From SAR324 cluster bacterium (lineage in GTDB: Bacteria > SAR324 > NAC60-12): a stretch of 64,000 bases of DNA. Numbering within the stretch: the first letter of the stretch is position 1; each line of letters opens with the position of its first letter. Below are positions 43,338-52,263 of this stretch, piece by piece. The translations under genes were made by a program, and so were the position numbers. The stretch spans positions 62,001 to 126,000 of the forward strand of contig JANQJU010000022.1 of the NCBI GenBank assembly GCA_028281495.1. The letters are read 5' to 3'. The notes below the pieces were generated by a model. It saw only the letters and a list, made by a program, of their open reading frames with translations, had not been told where the DNA came from and ran no database searches.

Positions 43338-45542
43338 TCAGGCCAAGGCGTCTTCAATGGTTTTTTGTAGGGTGGCCAATCGGATGGGTTTCATTAGATA
43401 GCTGTGGATGCCCAATTCTTTCACCATCTCTTCTGTGGCTGCCCCACTGTATCCTGACATGAGAATAATAGGAAGGTTTGGGCGGATTTTTAGTATCTTT
43501 TGGGCCAATTGTTTTCCCGTCATTTGAGGCATGGTATGGTCGGTCAGCACTAAATCGAATTGATCGGGTTCTTTCTGGAACAAATCCAACGCATCCGAAC
43601 CATTCTCACAGTTAGTGACCACATATCCCTGTTTTTGTAGAAAGTGTTGCATCACCCGACGAATTTCCACCTCGTCTTCTACAAACAAGATCCTTCCAGT
43701 CCCTGAAGTGAGAGCCGCTTCTTGTTCCGATTGTTGAGCGTTTCCTTTGGTCGTTACCGGGAAAAAAATGGAAATGCTGGTTCCCTTACCAATCTCACTT
43801 TCAATGGTGATCTTGCCTTGATGCTTCTCAACAATCCCATGCACGACCGAAAGTCCAAGGCCCGTCCCATGCCCCACCTCTTTGGTGGTAAAAAACGGAT
43901 CAAAAATCCGTCCTTGATCTTGAGAAGAAATGCCTTTTCCAGAATCCGTCACATTCAGCAGAATGGCAGGGTGATGCCGTCTGCCTTCTAAGGGAGAACC
44001 TTGAGCCAGTTCTCGAATCGTGATTTTGATGGTTCCGCCCGATTCTTCCATCGAGTGGAACGCATTGCTACTCAGGTTGATAATGATCTGATGAATCTGA
44101 GTGACGTTGGCTAAAATATGTCGGCAGTTTTCTGCAAAATCACGCTGAAGGGTTATATTGGTAGGCAGGGTGGTTTCCACCATATCTAACGAGTCTTGAA
44201 CCACCGAGACCAGGTCAATGGGTTCGAGTTCTGAGGATTCCATTCGACTGAAGGTTAGAATCTGCTTGACCAAACTACTCGCACGATGGGAGGCGTTAGA
44301 AATGGCTTCCAAATAGGGCATGGCTTCCGAATGCTTAGGGGTGACCTGCATGGTCATTTCCATGTTCATCGAAATCATCATCAAAATGTTGTTGAAGTCA
44401 TGAGCGATCCCGCCGGCGAGTGTGCCAAGAGCTTCCATTTTTTGAGATTGTCGAAGCTGTAACTCGATCCGCTTTTGCTGCGAGATATCCCGCGCGACCC
44501 AAACCACGGCTCGTTTTCCATTGAACAATTGTGTCATGTGAGAAGTACGCCCCTCGAACCAAGTGCTGCCCGATGGAATGTCCAACTCGTATTCAATGAT
44601 TTGATTTTCTTTGGTTTCTAAGGTTTGGTGAATGGTTTGCAGAACGAGATTGGCAACTTCTTGAGGGAGGATGTCGCGAATGAGCTTGCCTCGAAGCTTT
44701 TGAGATTCAACATATAAGAGATTTTCCTGTTTCGTTAAGATTTCAATATACCGCCCCTCTTCATCCAAAACGAAAGTGACATCGGGCAACGCCTCGATCA
44801 ACGAATGTATTTTATCTTCCGTTTGCAATCGTCGTTGAATGTCATCTTTTAACTGGGTTTGGATGCTATTGATGGTATCGATCACCAGATCCAATTCATC
44901 GCCTTTGTTCCTCCGAGGGAGACGGATCTCTCCAAATCCAAATTCATCGGGTTGGACCCGTCCGAGAGCTTCGGCCAAGCTCACCACAGGCTTGGTAATG
45001 AGAATGTAGCATAAAATGAGCAAGACGATCGAAAGTAGGACGTTTCGGACGACACCGGAAACAAAGACAATGATTGCGCGATCATAAAAATTGGAGAACC
45101 ATTGATCTTGATCCGCCACAATATGCAGATAGCCTGCGCTGTCTTCGCTATCCGAGGAATGTAGCTGGATGTGGAATTCACGAGTGACTTCGGTAATGGA
45201 GGATGTCACTTCTCGTGTATTGCTGACCTGAGGGGGGCTTTGGGAAGAAGCCAGCGTTTGATTCAAGTCGTCAAAGATCGTCGCTTCAATAATGAAGTCA
45301 TATTCAATCAAGCCATTCACCACTTCTGTGGCTAGACCCGCATCTAAAAAGTGAGCTGCTCGTGTTGCGGGTGGGAGGGTTGCCTTAGAAATCTTTTGGA
45401 CCGTTGAGGTGAGGTCGGCTTTTGCATCCAAAAAATCGAGATAGATTTGAACCGAACTCAATAACATCCCGATGCATAAGGCAAAGATCACGATGGTGCG
45501 AATCAGCCTAATAGAAATACTTTGGGTCACGTTGTTCAGCAT
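43338..45542 (-). CDS. Hybrid sensor histidine kinase with C-terminal receiver
   Basis: A 734-residue membrane kinase. Two transmembrane helices (about 12-32 and 158-182) bracket a periplasmic domain, with a HAMP-like segment (about 184-240) and a PAS domain (about 243-360). The dimerisation helix carries H381 (GGIAHDFNNILMMI), then a HATPase with NAFHSMEE (N box), DSGKGIS and GHGTGLGL. The C-terminal receiver (about 617-734) has E622-D623, acceptor D668 and K718. The HDFNN H-box is typical of kinases fused to receivers. The substrate-binding protein gene lies immediately upstream on the same strand with a 70-base gap, a likely ligand-sensing partner. The output regulator is not identified here. 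Confidence 0.93.
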   Translation of the reverse strand: MLNNVTQSISIRLIRTIVIFALCIGMLLSSVQIYLDFLDAKADLTSTVQKISKATLPPATRAAHFLDAGLATEVVNGLIEYDFIIEATIFDDLNQTLASSQSPPQVSNTREVTSSITEVTREFHIQLHSSDSEDSAGYLHIVADQDQWFSNFYDRAIIVFVSGVVRNVLLSIVLLILCYILITKPVVSLAEALGRVQPDEFGFGEIRLPRRNKGDELDLVIDTINSIQTQLKDDIQRRLQTEDKIHSLIEALPDVTFVLDEEGRYIEILTKQENLLYVESQKLRGKLIRDILPQEVANLVLQTIHQTLETKENQIIEYELDIPSGSTWFEGRTSHMTQLFNGKRAVVWVARDISQQKRIELQLRQSQKMEALGTLAGGIAHDFNNILMMISMNMEMTMQVTPKHSEAMPYLEAISNASHRASSLVKQILTFSRMESSELEPIDLVSVVQDSLDMVETTLPTNITLQRDFAENCRHILANVTQIHQIIINLSSNAFHSMEESGGTIKITIRELAQGSPLEGRRHHPAILLNVTDSGKGISSQDQGRIFDPFFTTKEVGHGTGLGLSVVHGIVEKHQGKITIESEIGKGTSISIFFPVTTKGNAQQSEQEAALTSGTGRILFVEDEVEIRRVMQHFLQKQGYVVTNCENGSDALDLFQKEPDQFDLVLTDHTMPQMTGKQLAQKILKIRPNLPIILMSGYSGAATEEMVKELGIHSYLMKPIRLATLQKTIEDALA

Positions 45543-45613
45543 AATCGCCGCAAATCGTTTTTTGTGAAGGAGGGATCAATTCCACGGGTTCCTATTTATG
45601 GGTTCCTATTCAC

Positions 45614-46405
45614 TCATTCTTCCAGATATTGGCTGAAGTTGGGAGTTCCATACTGAAGACCATATTGTTTGTATTTCTCTGTCACCCGATAAAGATTCTC
45701 ATTCACAATCAAATCTTTGAGTCCATGATCCCAAGCCTGGGCCATTTTTCGGCCTTGATCGGTATCTGCAAACATCAAGAACATCGGTTTTTTGGCATAA
45801 ATGGAGGCTTCAAATGGATCGGTATGGAGGGCAGGGTATTTATTTTTTGCTGAAATATAATGGTATTCCTCGTAAAGAATCAGATCCACGCGATCTCGTA
45901 GCAACATCTGAGCCGCACTCAGCTCATTGGGGGCTTGAAACAATTCCACATCCTTAAATCCCAACACTGCAGAAAGCTGAAACCCTAAATTCTCCACAAT
46001 TTTCTTGCCCACAACAGTTTCAGGGGATACCCCGTTGGGAAACACACTTTTTCGATAAACGATATAAATTTGAGTGATCAAAAGCGGCGCATTGGGATGA
46101 ATCAATCCGCGCTGTTTGATCAACGTCGAGTATTCCGCTCCAGTCGTATCCGATTTTCCAACCACCACATTGCGAATCGATTTTTTCCAAGGAATGTCAC
46201 CCGTTGGATTGCGTACCGCCTGATAACCAGCAGCTCCAAACACAATGTCAAACAACTGGGTATAAAGACCGGTCCCATCCAGATCGGTTATCCCTGCCCA
46301 TACTGGGAAATTGTAACGAATGACAGAACTCTGTTGACCATGAATCACCATTGGAAAAAATAGACCCAGCACGATCAAACAAGAGATCATTGTTGATTTC
46401 TTCAT
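45614..46405 (-). CDS. Periplasmic substrate-binding protein (SBP_bac_3-like)
   Basis: A 263-residue exported protein. A signal peptide covers about 1-23 (ISCLIVLGLFFPMVIHG). The mature part resembles the type-II periplasmic solute-binding fold: RYNFPVWAGITD, IYIVYRKSVFPNG, GKKIVENLGFQLSAVLGF and LLRDRVDLILYEEYH are typical lobes. The start is the ATG at 46405 with TAGGAGG just upstream; the frame extends five codons to another ATG. No permease or ATPase genes are near. It lies directly before the hybrid kinase, so it may present a ligand to that sensor rather than feed a transporter. That link is inference from neighbourhood. Confidence 0.82.
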   Translation of the reverse strand: MKKSTMISCLIVLGLFFPMVIHGQQSSVIRYNFPVWAGITDLDGTGLYTQLFDIVFGAAGYQAVRNPTGDIPWKKSIRNVVVGKSDTTGAEYSTLIKQRGLIHPNAPLLITQIYIVYRKSVFPNGVSPETVVGKKIVENLGFQLSAVLGFKDVELFQAPNELSAAQMLLRDRVDLILYEEYHYISAKNKYPALHTDPFEASIYAKKPMFLMFADTDQGRKMAQAWDHGLKDLIVNENLYRVTEKYKQYGLQYGTPNFSQYLEE

Positions 46406-47053
46406 ATTGCCTCCTACCATTAAAAATCCCCCCTCATGCGTTCTCCAGGAATGAATGCAAGCATACCTAGAAAATCCATTTTCTCCTTACGATTTTTTTT
46501 GAGAGTTCACCAATTGTAATACTAGCAATATACATGCAATTTCATTCGATTGCCCTAATTGTTAAATAATTACAATAGGTTAGTGTGAATCGATTTCTCT
46601 ATTAGAAAATAAATAAATAACGAATGCATCATTTTGCATCAGTATTACTTTCTAATCGAGTAAAAGTGCGACGGTTTGCGACATTTTCTAATTTTTTTAA
46701 GAAGAACAGTTCTTTTCCGGTGGGAGTGTGCCACTTAGGAAAGGTGAATGACAGCATATGAAGCTTTCTATAGAAATTCTTCAGATTCGCATCAAAATGC
46801 GACAGCCCGTGAATAGAATATACTGTAATCAATGCAGGATTGAGATAAAGACTGAATTAGTTAACCAGGAGTACCTCATCATACATCTCGGTTCTTTCTA
46901 TCAATAATCCAACCTAAACCGATCATAGGTAGACATGACCCGTCTTTCTTATGTACTTTTTTGACATTTTTCGATTTCATACTGCTAACGTCAAAATCGC
47001 TGATTACGAGAGTGTGCGGAAATTTCAAAGACTGGCCTGTATGAGGAGGCACT
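46406..47053. other. AT-rich intergenic region, no gene recognised
   Basis: About 650 bases between the divergent binding-protein and ligase-CBS genes. Base composition is clearly AT-richer than the flanking genes, with several AATTG/CAATT motifs. A 67-codon frame on the minus strand (46629-46832) has no ribosome site or recognisable product and is not annotated. The region should contain promoters for both divergent genes. Confidence 0.5.
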
Positions 47054-49414
47054 ATGGGTAATCTTAACGTCACCAACCCCCATGATTCGGAACAGCTCCG
47101 AATCTTTATGAAGGCACTGCTCAGTGACCTGCAAGCGTTCGAACTGATGTTGCAACGCGATATGTTTGAAACGGGCATCCGGCGTATTGGGGCCGAGCAA
47201 GAATTGTTCATTGTCGATTCGGCAGGGCGGCCAGCACGGCTGGCTACACAAATTTTAAAGGATCTCCCTGAATCGCATTTCACTACGGAGCTGGCGCTCT
47301 TCAATTTGGAATTCAACTTGGATCCTTACGAGTTTACCGGCAAATGCTTGAGCCAGATGGAAACTCAAATCAATACCTTGCTGACCCAAGTGCGAGAAGC
47401 CGCCCAGCAGTATGATTCCGATGTGGTGATGATTGGTATCTTGCCAACCATTCGGAAGTCCGACTTGGAACTCAATAGCATGACCCCCAAGCCTCGATAT
47501 TTTGCGCTCAACGATGCCATGCGTGCGTTACGCGGCAGCGACTATGAGTTCCGCATCAATGGTATCGATGAGTTTGTGAGCAAGCATAAATCCATCATGT
47601 TGGAAGCATGCAACACAAGTTTCCAGATCCATTATCAAGTCACTCCCCAAGAATTTCCCAATCTGTACAATCTTGCCCAATTGATCACCGCCCCGCTGTT
47701 AGCCATTTCGACCAACTCCCCCCTCTTGCTGGGACACCGGCTGTGGCAAGAAACACGAATTGCCTTGTTTCAGCAATCCATTGATACGCGCAAGGTGAGT
47801 TCTCAAATCCGAGAGCATCTACCCCGTGTCAGTTTTGGTTCCCAGTGGTTGGAGCATTCTGTTTTGGAATTGTTTCAAGAAGCCATTGCCCACTTTCGTG
47901 TATTGCTTGGGTTGGAAGTGGACAGTGACCCTTTTGAATGTCTGGAGAAAGGAATCCCCCCGAAATTCGACGCTTTGCAGATCCACAATGGCACGGTGTA
48001 TCGTTGGAACCGTCCTTGTTACGGAATTCTGAATGACATTGCTCACCTACGAATTGAAAATCGTATCTTGCCTTCTGGTCCCACGCCTTTGGATGAAATG
48101 GCTTCTTCTGCCCTGTTTTTTGGACTGATGGAGGGGGGAGCAGCTCATTATCCCATCATCAAAGAAGCGATGGACTTTGACGATGCCAAATCCAACTTTT
48201 CTAAAGTGGCTCGTCAAGGGATGGATGCCCATGTGCAATGGTTTGACAATAAAGTGTATTCCGTTAACGACTTAGTGTCTCAAGAGTTGATCCCCTTAGC
48301 TCGGGAAGGGTTAGAAAAACAAGGAGTCGCGGCGGAGGATATCACCCGATATATGGACGTGCTTTCCGAACGTATCGAAGCGCGTCAAACGGGTGCCAGC
48401 TGGTTGTTGGGGTCGATCAACCATCTGCGAAAGCACGGCACCAAAGACCAAGCTTTACGTTCTCTCGTGGCAGCAACCTTGGAACGCCAACGCACGGGAA
48501 AACCCGTGCACACCTGGGAACGGGCACGAATCCGTGATGTAGGAGGATGGCGACAAAACTTCACTTACGTAGAACAATTCATGACCACGAATTTTGTCAC
48601 CGTTCACCCGGAAGAGCTGGTCGATTTGATTGCCAATTTGTTGGATTGGCAGGACATCCGACAGGTGTATGTGGAGGACAATTATGGCCACCTCCAAGGG
48701 GTGATTTCATACCGAGACATCCTGCAATGGTTGGGGCGCTATATGGAACGCAAACAGGCCCGTCTCGAATCAGCCAACGAGATCGTGCGGCCCATCTTTC
48801 ACATGATGGCTCCCAACACGCCGACGCTGGATGCCATCTCGTTGATACGAGACAAAGACTGTAGTTTTCCTGTGATGAACGAAGGGCACATGGTCGGGAC
48901 GGTCTCGGCCTTGGAATTGAGTCGGATTGCCGCACAGCTTTTAGAGGATTACCTGATAGGGAACGTGGAGACAGCCTCGGTGACCGAACTCGCCTATTGG
49001 GAACGGTACCGTAAAGTGTTGGGATGGATGGAAACAAAGATACAGTCGATCCAACAAGATGAACCGGTGCATCGGGCAATCCAGCTCATGAGCGATCACA
49101 AATCACGGGCTTTGGCAGTGACCAATGAAGAAGGCCATTTTCAAGGAGCGATTTCTTACCGAACCCTCTTGCATAAATACGGTCAAATGGGCGCTCACGA
49201 AACCTTGAGTCAATGGGTCGTCAAAGATGTCATGTTTTCTGAAATGCCGACCGCCACCCCTGAGTTAGATACTGTCAAAGCGATTCAGAAAATGCGACAA
49301 CAAGGCGTGGTTTGGTTACCGGTGGTTGACGGTTCTCAATTGGTGGGGGTTCTTTCAGAACACACATTGAGTGCACTCGCAGCCACATTTTTAGAACACC
49401 ATTTAGCAGCTTAA
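47054..49414 (+). CDS. Glutamate-cysteine ligase-like protein fused to four CBS motifs
   Basis: A 786-residue cytoplasmic protein. The first about 490 residues resemble the GCS2-type carboxylate-amine ligase family (RRIGAEQELFIVD, DPYEFTGKCLSQME, SFQIHYQVTPQEFPNLYNLA, ISTNSPLL), which links an amine to a carboxylate with ATP. The rest holds four CBS motifs (about 505-560, 578-635, 655-705, 720-780), i.e. two Bateman modules; each repeats the pattern ...GxxxGxIxxxxLL.... CBS modules bind AMP, ATP or SAM and usually tune an attached enzyme. GAGGAGG just before the ATG fixes the start. It is followed 17 bases later by an aspartoacylase-like hydrolase that may undo or process its product. Confidence 0.85.
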   Translation: MGNLNVTNPHDSEQLRIFMKALLSDLQAFELMLQRDMFETGIRRIGAEQELFIVDSAGRPARLATQILKDLPESHFTTELALFNLEFNLDPYEFTGKCLSQMETQINTLLTQVREAAQQYDSDVVMIGILPTIRKSDLELNSMTPKPRYFALNDAMRALRGSDYEFRINGIDEFVSKHKSIMLEACNTSFQIHYQVTPQEFPNLYNLAQLITAPLLAISTNSPLLLGHRLWQETRIALFQQSIDTRKVSSQIREHLPRVSFGSQWLEHSVLELFQEAIAHFRVLLGLEVDSDPFECLEKGIPPKFDALQIHNGTVYRWNRPCYGILNDIAHLRIENRILPSGPTPLDEMASSALFFGLMEGGAAHYPIIKEAMDFDDAKSNFSKVARQGMDAHVQWFDNKVYSVNDLVSQELIPLAREGLEKQGVAAEDITRYMDVLSERIEARQTGASWLLGSINHLRKHGTKDQALRSLVAATLERQRTGKPVHTWERARIRDVGGWRQNFTYVEQFMTTNFVTVHPEELVDLIANLLDWQDIRQVYVEDNYGHLQGVISYRDILQWLGRYMERKQARLESANEIVRPIFHMMAPNTPTLDAISLIRDKDCSFPVMNEGHMVGTVSALELSRIAAQLLEDYLIGNVETASVTELAYWERYRKVLGWMETKIQSIQQDEPVHRAIQLMSDHKSRALAVTNEEGHFQGAISYRTLLHKYGQMGAHETLSQWVVKDVMFSEMPTATPELDTVKAIQKMRQQGVVWLPVVDGSQLVGVLSEHTLSALAATFLEHHLAA

Positions 49415-49431
49415 GGAGCACAGCAGATCGA

Positions 49432-50367
49432 ATGACAACACACGATTTACCCCGGATTTTAGGGCGGTATCGGGGAAAGATTCCAGGTCCCACCTTGGTT
49501 TGTATCGGAGGAATACACGGTAATGAATGGATGGGAATTTTAGCCATTCAAAGAATGTTAGAATCCTTACAACGCAGCCATCTTCCGTTTCACGGCGAGT
49601 TCATTGGTTTGGTAGGAAATCGTCAGGCTGCTCAACAGCATCAGCGGTTCATCCATCGAGATTTCAATCGTATGTGGCATGCTGAAATCGTGCACGAATT
49701 GACTCAACCCGGAGTCATTCCCAATGATGCCGAAGCCCAGGAACTTCAAGAATTGTGGAGCTGTCTACAATTCCTTATCGAAGACACAGCTCATCCCATC
49801 ACGTTCTTGGATCTCCATTCTTATTCCGCCGAAGGCCTTCCCTTTGCCATTGTTACAGACCGTCCTGACAATCTTCATTTGGCTGAGTTTATTCCCGTCC
49901 CCGTGATTCTTGGAGCGGAAAAGTATGTTCCCGGAACCTTGATGAGCTATTTGAACGATTTAGGCTATTCGATGATCGTGATCGAAGGTGGTCAGCACCA
50001 CGACCCGGCAGCTCGTGATACGTTAGAATTAGCGATTTGGCAGACCTTTGTAGCCAACGGAAACCTCGAATCTGCCCCGACTGAGGTGATGGAAACCCTC
50101 TATGAACACCTCACCAAACTCACTCATGAGTTCCCTCCGCTTATGAAAATCGTGTATCGCCACGCAGTAACCGAAGAGGCAGGATTTGTCATGGAACCCG
50201 GTTTCACCAATCTTGAAGTGGTGCACGCTCACCAATTACTCGCTCACGATCATTCTGGAGAGATACGTGCACAGCAAGCCGGGCGCATCTTTTTGCCGCT
50301 TTACCAAAAACAGGGCAATGACGGGTTTTTCTTAGTGACCGATTTGGAAAAACGCCATCCTATCTAG
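49432..50367 (+). CDS. Succinylglutamate desuccinylase/aspartoacylase-family hydrolase
   Basis: A 311-residue zinc hydrolase of the M14-like AspA/AstE family, which cleaves N-acyl amino acids. GGIHGNEWMG gives the first histidine/glutamate pair and TFLDLHSYS the later zinc histidine; IVIEGGQHHDP is the C-terminal catalytic region. No signal peptide. It follows the ligase-CBS gene by 17 bases, so the two are probably coexpressed and may act on the same amide; the substrate is unknown. Length is normal. A candidate bidirectional hairpin lies at its end. Confidence 0.85.
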   Translation: MTTHDLPRILGRYRGKIPGPTLVCIGGIHGNEWMGILAIQRMLESLQRSHLPFHGEFIGLVGNRQAAQQHQRFIHRDFNRMWHAEIVHELTQPGVIPNDAEAQELQELWSCLQFLIEDTAHPITFLDLHSYSAEGLPFAIVTDRPDNLHLAEFIPVPVILGAEKYVPGTLMSYLNDLGYSMIVIEGGQHHDPAARDTLELAIWQTFVANGNLESAPTEVMETLYEHLTKLTHEFPPLMKIVYRHAVTEEAGFVMEPGFTNLEVVHAHQLLAHDHSGEIRAQQAGRIFLPLYQKQGNDGFFLVTDLEKRHPI

Positions 50368-50368
50368 A

Positions 50369-50395
50369 TGCCTTGCCTGACGACGGGGCAGGGCA
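50369..50395. terminator. Candidate bidirectional terminator hairpin
   Basis: TGCCTTGCC (50369-50377) pairs with GGCAGGGCA (50387-50395), a 9-bp stem with one G-T wobble and a 9-base loop, two bases after the hydrolase stop and 19 bases before the end of the convergent kinase gene. The position between convergent genes supports a shared terminator, though no clear T run follows. Confidence 0.45.
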
Positions 50396-50413
50396 TTCAC
50401 TCTGCTGTGATAT

Positions 50414-51034
50414 CTACTGAGGAAATTGCTTGCTAATGATTGATAGGCACTGAGCGGCCAGCTCTTCCACAGAGGGAGTATCTGCGACATCCAAGGTGAT
50501 CAATCCAAGCTGATTGGCGGTGTCCTCCATGTGCTTGTTGAACGTTACAGTTCGGCCCAGGAATTTATCAATCATGGTTCGTTCATGGTCCAACTTGGTT
50601 TCATATTGGCTGGCCGTGTAAATTCTTTGCTCGAAGAATGCTTGGTTGCCGGTGAGCCAGATCGCGACCAAGTTCTCTGAGTCTAGGGTGGGTACCAAGT
50701 CTGGCAAGATGGCCGAACCTTCCATGACTAGCGAACCAGCTTGTGCGTCGGTTGTATGGAAGGTCACAATCTCTTCAATCAGCGGCCAAACCCGGTCTCT
50801 GTAATGACGTAGGACGTCCATGATTAGCTCATCGGCTGACAAGGACAGATAGTGATCGGCAACATGATCAGGAACAGCCTTGGGGTGGGGCTGCCAAGGA
50901 CGTCCAGGATGACGAGCTAACTTATCGGTAGAACGGTAGCTCCAGCCTAAATGAGATGCGAGCGACTGGGCCAGAGTCGATTTGCCAACATGAGACGAAC
51001 CGCCAATGAGAACAATTTTGTGGTGTACTGACAT
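50414..51034 (-). CDS. P-loop kinase-like protein
   Basis: A 206-residue protein with a Walker A motif GGSSHVGKST at residues 11-20 and a lid/base-binding region typical of small-molecule kinases (AWLT..., KFLGRTVTFNKHM). It resembles the 2-phosphoglycerate kinase-like or AAA_33/zeta-toxin-like group and could phosphorylate a small molecule; the substrate is not evident. It starts 6 bases after the GST stop on the same strand, so both are one operon. Family length is normal and no truncation is seen. Confidence 0.7.
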   Translation of the reverse strand: MSVHHKIVLIGGSSHVGKSTLAQSLASHLGWSYRSTDKLARHPGRPWQPHPKAVPDHVADHYLSLSADELIMDVLRHYRDRVWPLIEEIVTFHTTDAQAGSLVMEGSAILPDLVPTLDSENLVAIWLTGNQAFFEQRIYTASQYETKLDHERTMIDKFLGRTVTFNKHMEDTANQLGLITLDVADTPSVEELAAQCLSIISKQFPQ

Positions 51035-51040
51035 AAACTT

Positions 51041-51739
51041 TCATCGAAATCGGTTGGAATTTGCAGCTTGGGCAGCCTCAATATCGCCTTTGCCAAAAAA
51101 TTCAGGAAAGGGTTTAGGAATCTCCAAAGCTCGTTGAATTGCAGGCCGGTCATCCAACCGATCCATCCACGCTTGCAGAGATTCCAATCCCTCCACTGAA
51201 ACTTTAGCCCAGTAATAAGATCGGACGTAGGGGTACATCGCCATATCGACAATCGAGTAATCTGCTCCCAGGATGTAGGGTTTTCCGATCAGTTGTTTAT
51301 TCAAAACCTCCAGCAATCTACGGGATTCCCCCACATAGCGTTCGATGGCGTAGTCGTCATGATGTCCTTGCGGCGAGGCAATCCGTTGGAAATACATAGC
51401 CTGTCCCATCATTGGACCAATCCCGCTCATTTGAAACATCAGCCATTGCAATGCTTGAGAACGGGTGTCGGAATCCTGGGGGAGAAACCTTTGATATTTC
51501 TCTGCCAAATACCACAGGATGGCGCCAGACTCAAAAACCACAAAACCGTTATTGCCGTGGTCCACAATGGTGGGAATCCGCCCGTTGGGATTGAGTTTCA
51601 TATACCATTCACTTTTCTGTTCCTTTTTAGAAAATTGAATATGCGTCAAATCGTAAGGAACCTCGGCCTCTTCTAAGAAAATAACGGGTTTCCAGCCGTT
51701 CATGGTCGATGCGGTATATAAGTGAATATCTTTTGTCAT
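51041..51739 (-). CDS. Glutathione S-transferase family protein
   Basis: A 232-residue GST. The N-terminal thioredoxin-like domain begins LYTASTMNGWKPVIFLEEA (candidate catalytic serine/threonine), continues with NPNGRIPTIVDHGNNGFVVFESGAILWYLAEKY (cis-proline and the ES glutathione contacts), and the helical C-terminal domain follows (VDMAMYPYVRSYYW). It resembles the Ure2p/Nu-class group. AGGAG just before the ATG at 51739 sets the start; the open frame continues 38 codons further. It is divergent from an HxlR regulator, a common arrangement in which the regulator controls the enzyme in response to electrophile or disulfide stress. Confidence 0.9.
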   Translation of the reverse strand: MTKDIHLYTASTMNGWKPVIFLEEAEVPYDLTHIQFSKKEQKSEWYMKLNPNGRIPTIVDHGNNGFVVFESGAILWYLAEKYQRFLPQDSDTRSQALQWLMFQMSGIGPMMGQAMYFQRIASPQGHHDDYAIERYVGESRRLLEVLNKQLIGKPYILGADYSIVDMAMYPYVRSYYWAKVSVEGLESLQAWMDRLDDRPAIQRALEIPKPFPEFFGKGDIEAAQAANSNRFR

Positions 51740-51900
51740 GCGATGCTCCTGATAAGAATACATGTTGGAAAATAGGGGACAATCAAGTTTTAGGCATTCT
51801 CTTGATTGACATTTCATGGATCGATGTCCAAGGTTACGGGTAGGTGGGAACAAAAATCAACTAGTATACTTTTTGTAACCTGGAATTTTAGGAGGGAGTG

Positions 51901-52236
51901 ATGAACGATTTCCGTAAGTTTGATTACGAAGTTTGCCTCCAACCCTGCGCCATTGAACGAGGGATGCGGATGATTGGAGGGAAGTGGAAAGGTTCGATTC
52001 TATGGCATTTGCGACACGAACCGGTCCGTTTCAACGACCTTGCTCGACAAATTGGAGGAGCGAGCAAAAAGATGGTAACGGCACGCCTGAAAGAAATGGA
52101 AGAAGCCGGATTGGTCCAACGAAAGGTTTTGAGCACCAAACCCATTGCCGTTGCCTATGAAATCACCGAGTTGGGCCGGTCATCACTAGGAATTTTGGAA
52201 CAATTGAAACAGTGGTCAGAAGAAAATAATCTTTAA
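51901..52236 (+). CDS. HxlR-family transcriptional regulator
   Basis: A 111-residue winged helix regulator. CAIERGMRMIGGKWKGSILWHL shows the HxlR family signature and an N-terminal cysteine (CLQPC), which in YodB/HypR-type members senses thiol stress; DLARQIGGASKKMVTARLKEMEEAGLV is the recognition helix. It starts at ATG 51901, with AGGAGGG upstream; a GTG three bases earlier is an alternative. It is divergent from the GST gene and adjacent to a TSUP exporter, so a thiol or sulfur-related response is plausible. TATACT at 51865-51870, inside the palindrome AGTATACT, may be its promoter. Confidence 0.9.
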   Translation: MNDFRKFDYEVCLQPCAIERGMRMIGGKWKGSILWHLRHEPVRFNDLARQIGGASKKMVTARLKEMEEAGLVQRKVLSTKPIAVAYEITELGRSSLGILEQLKQWSEENNL

Positions 52237-52263
52237 GGATCACAAAGAATCACGAAGGATCGC

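Noticed and set aside
46629..46832. A 67-codon minus-strand frame in the AT-rich gap
   Set aside because: No ribosome site, no recognisable domain and composition like the surrounding non-coding DNA.
48597..49079. A 160-codon antisense frame across the CBS region
   Set aside because: The forward strand encodes four clear CBS motifs; the reverse product is proline/arginine-rich and unrecognisable.
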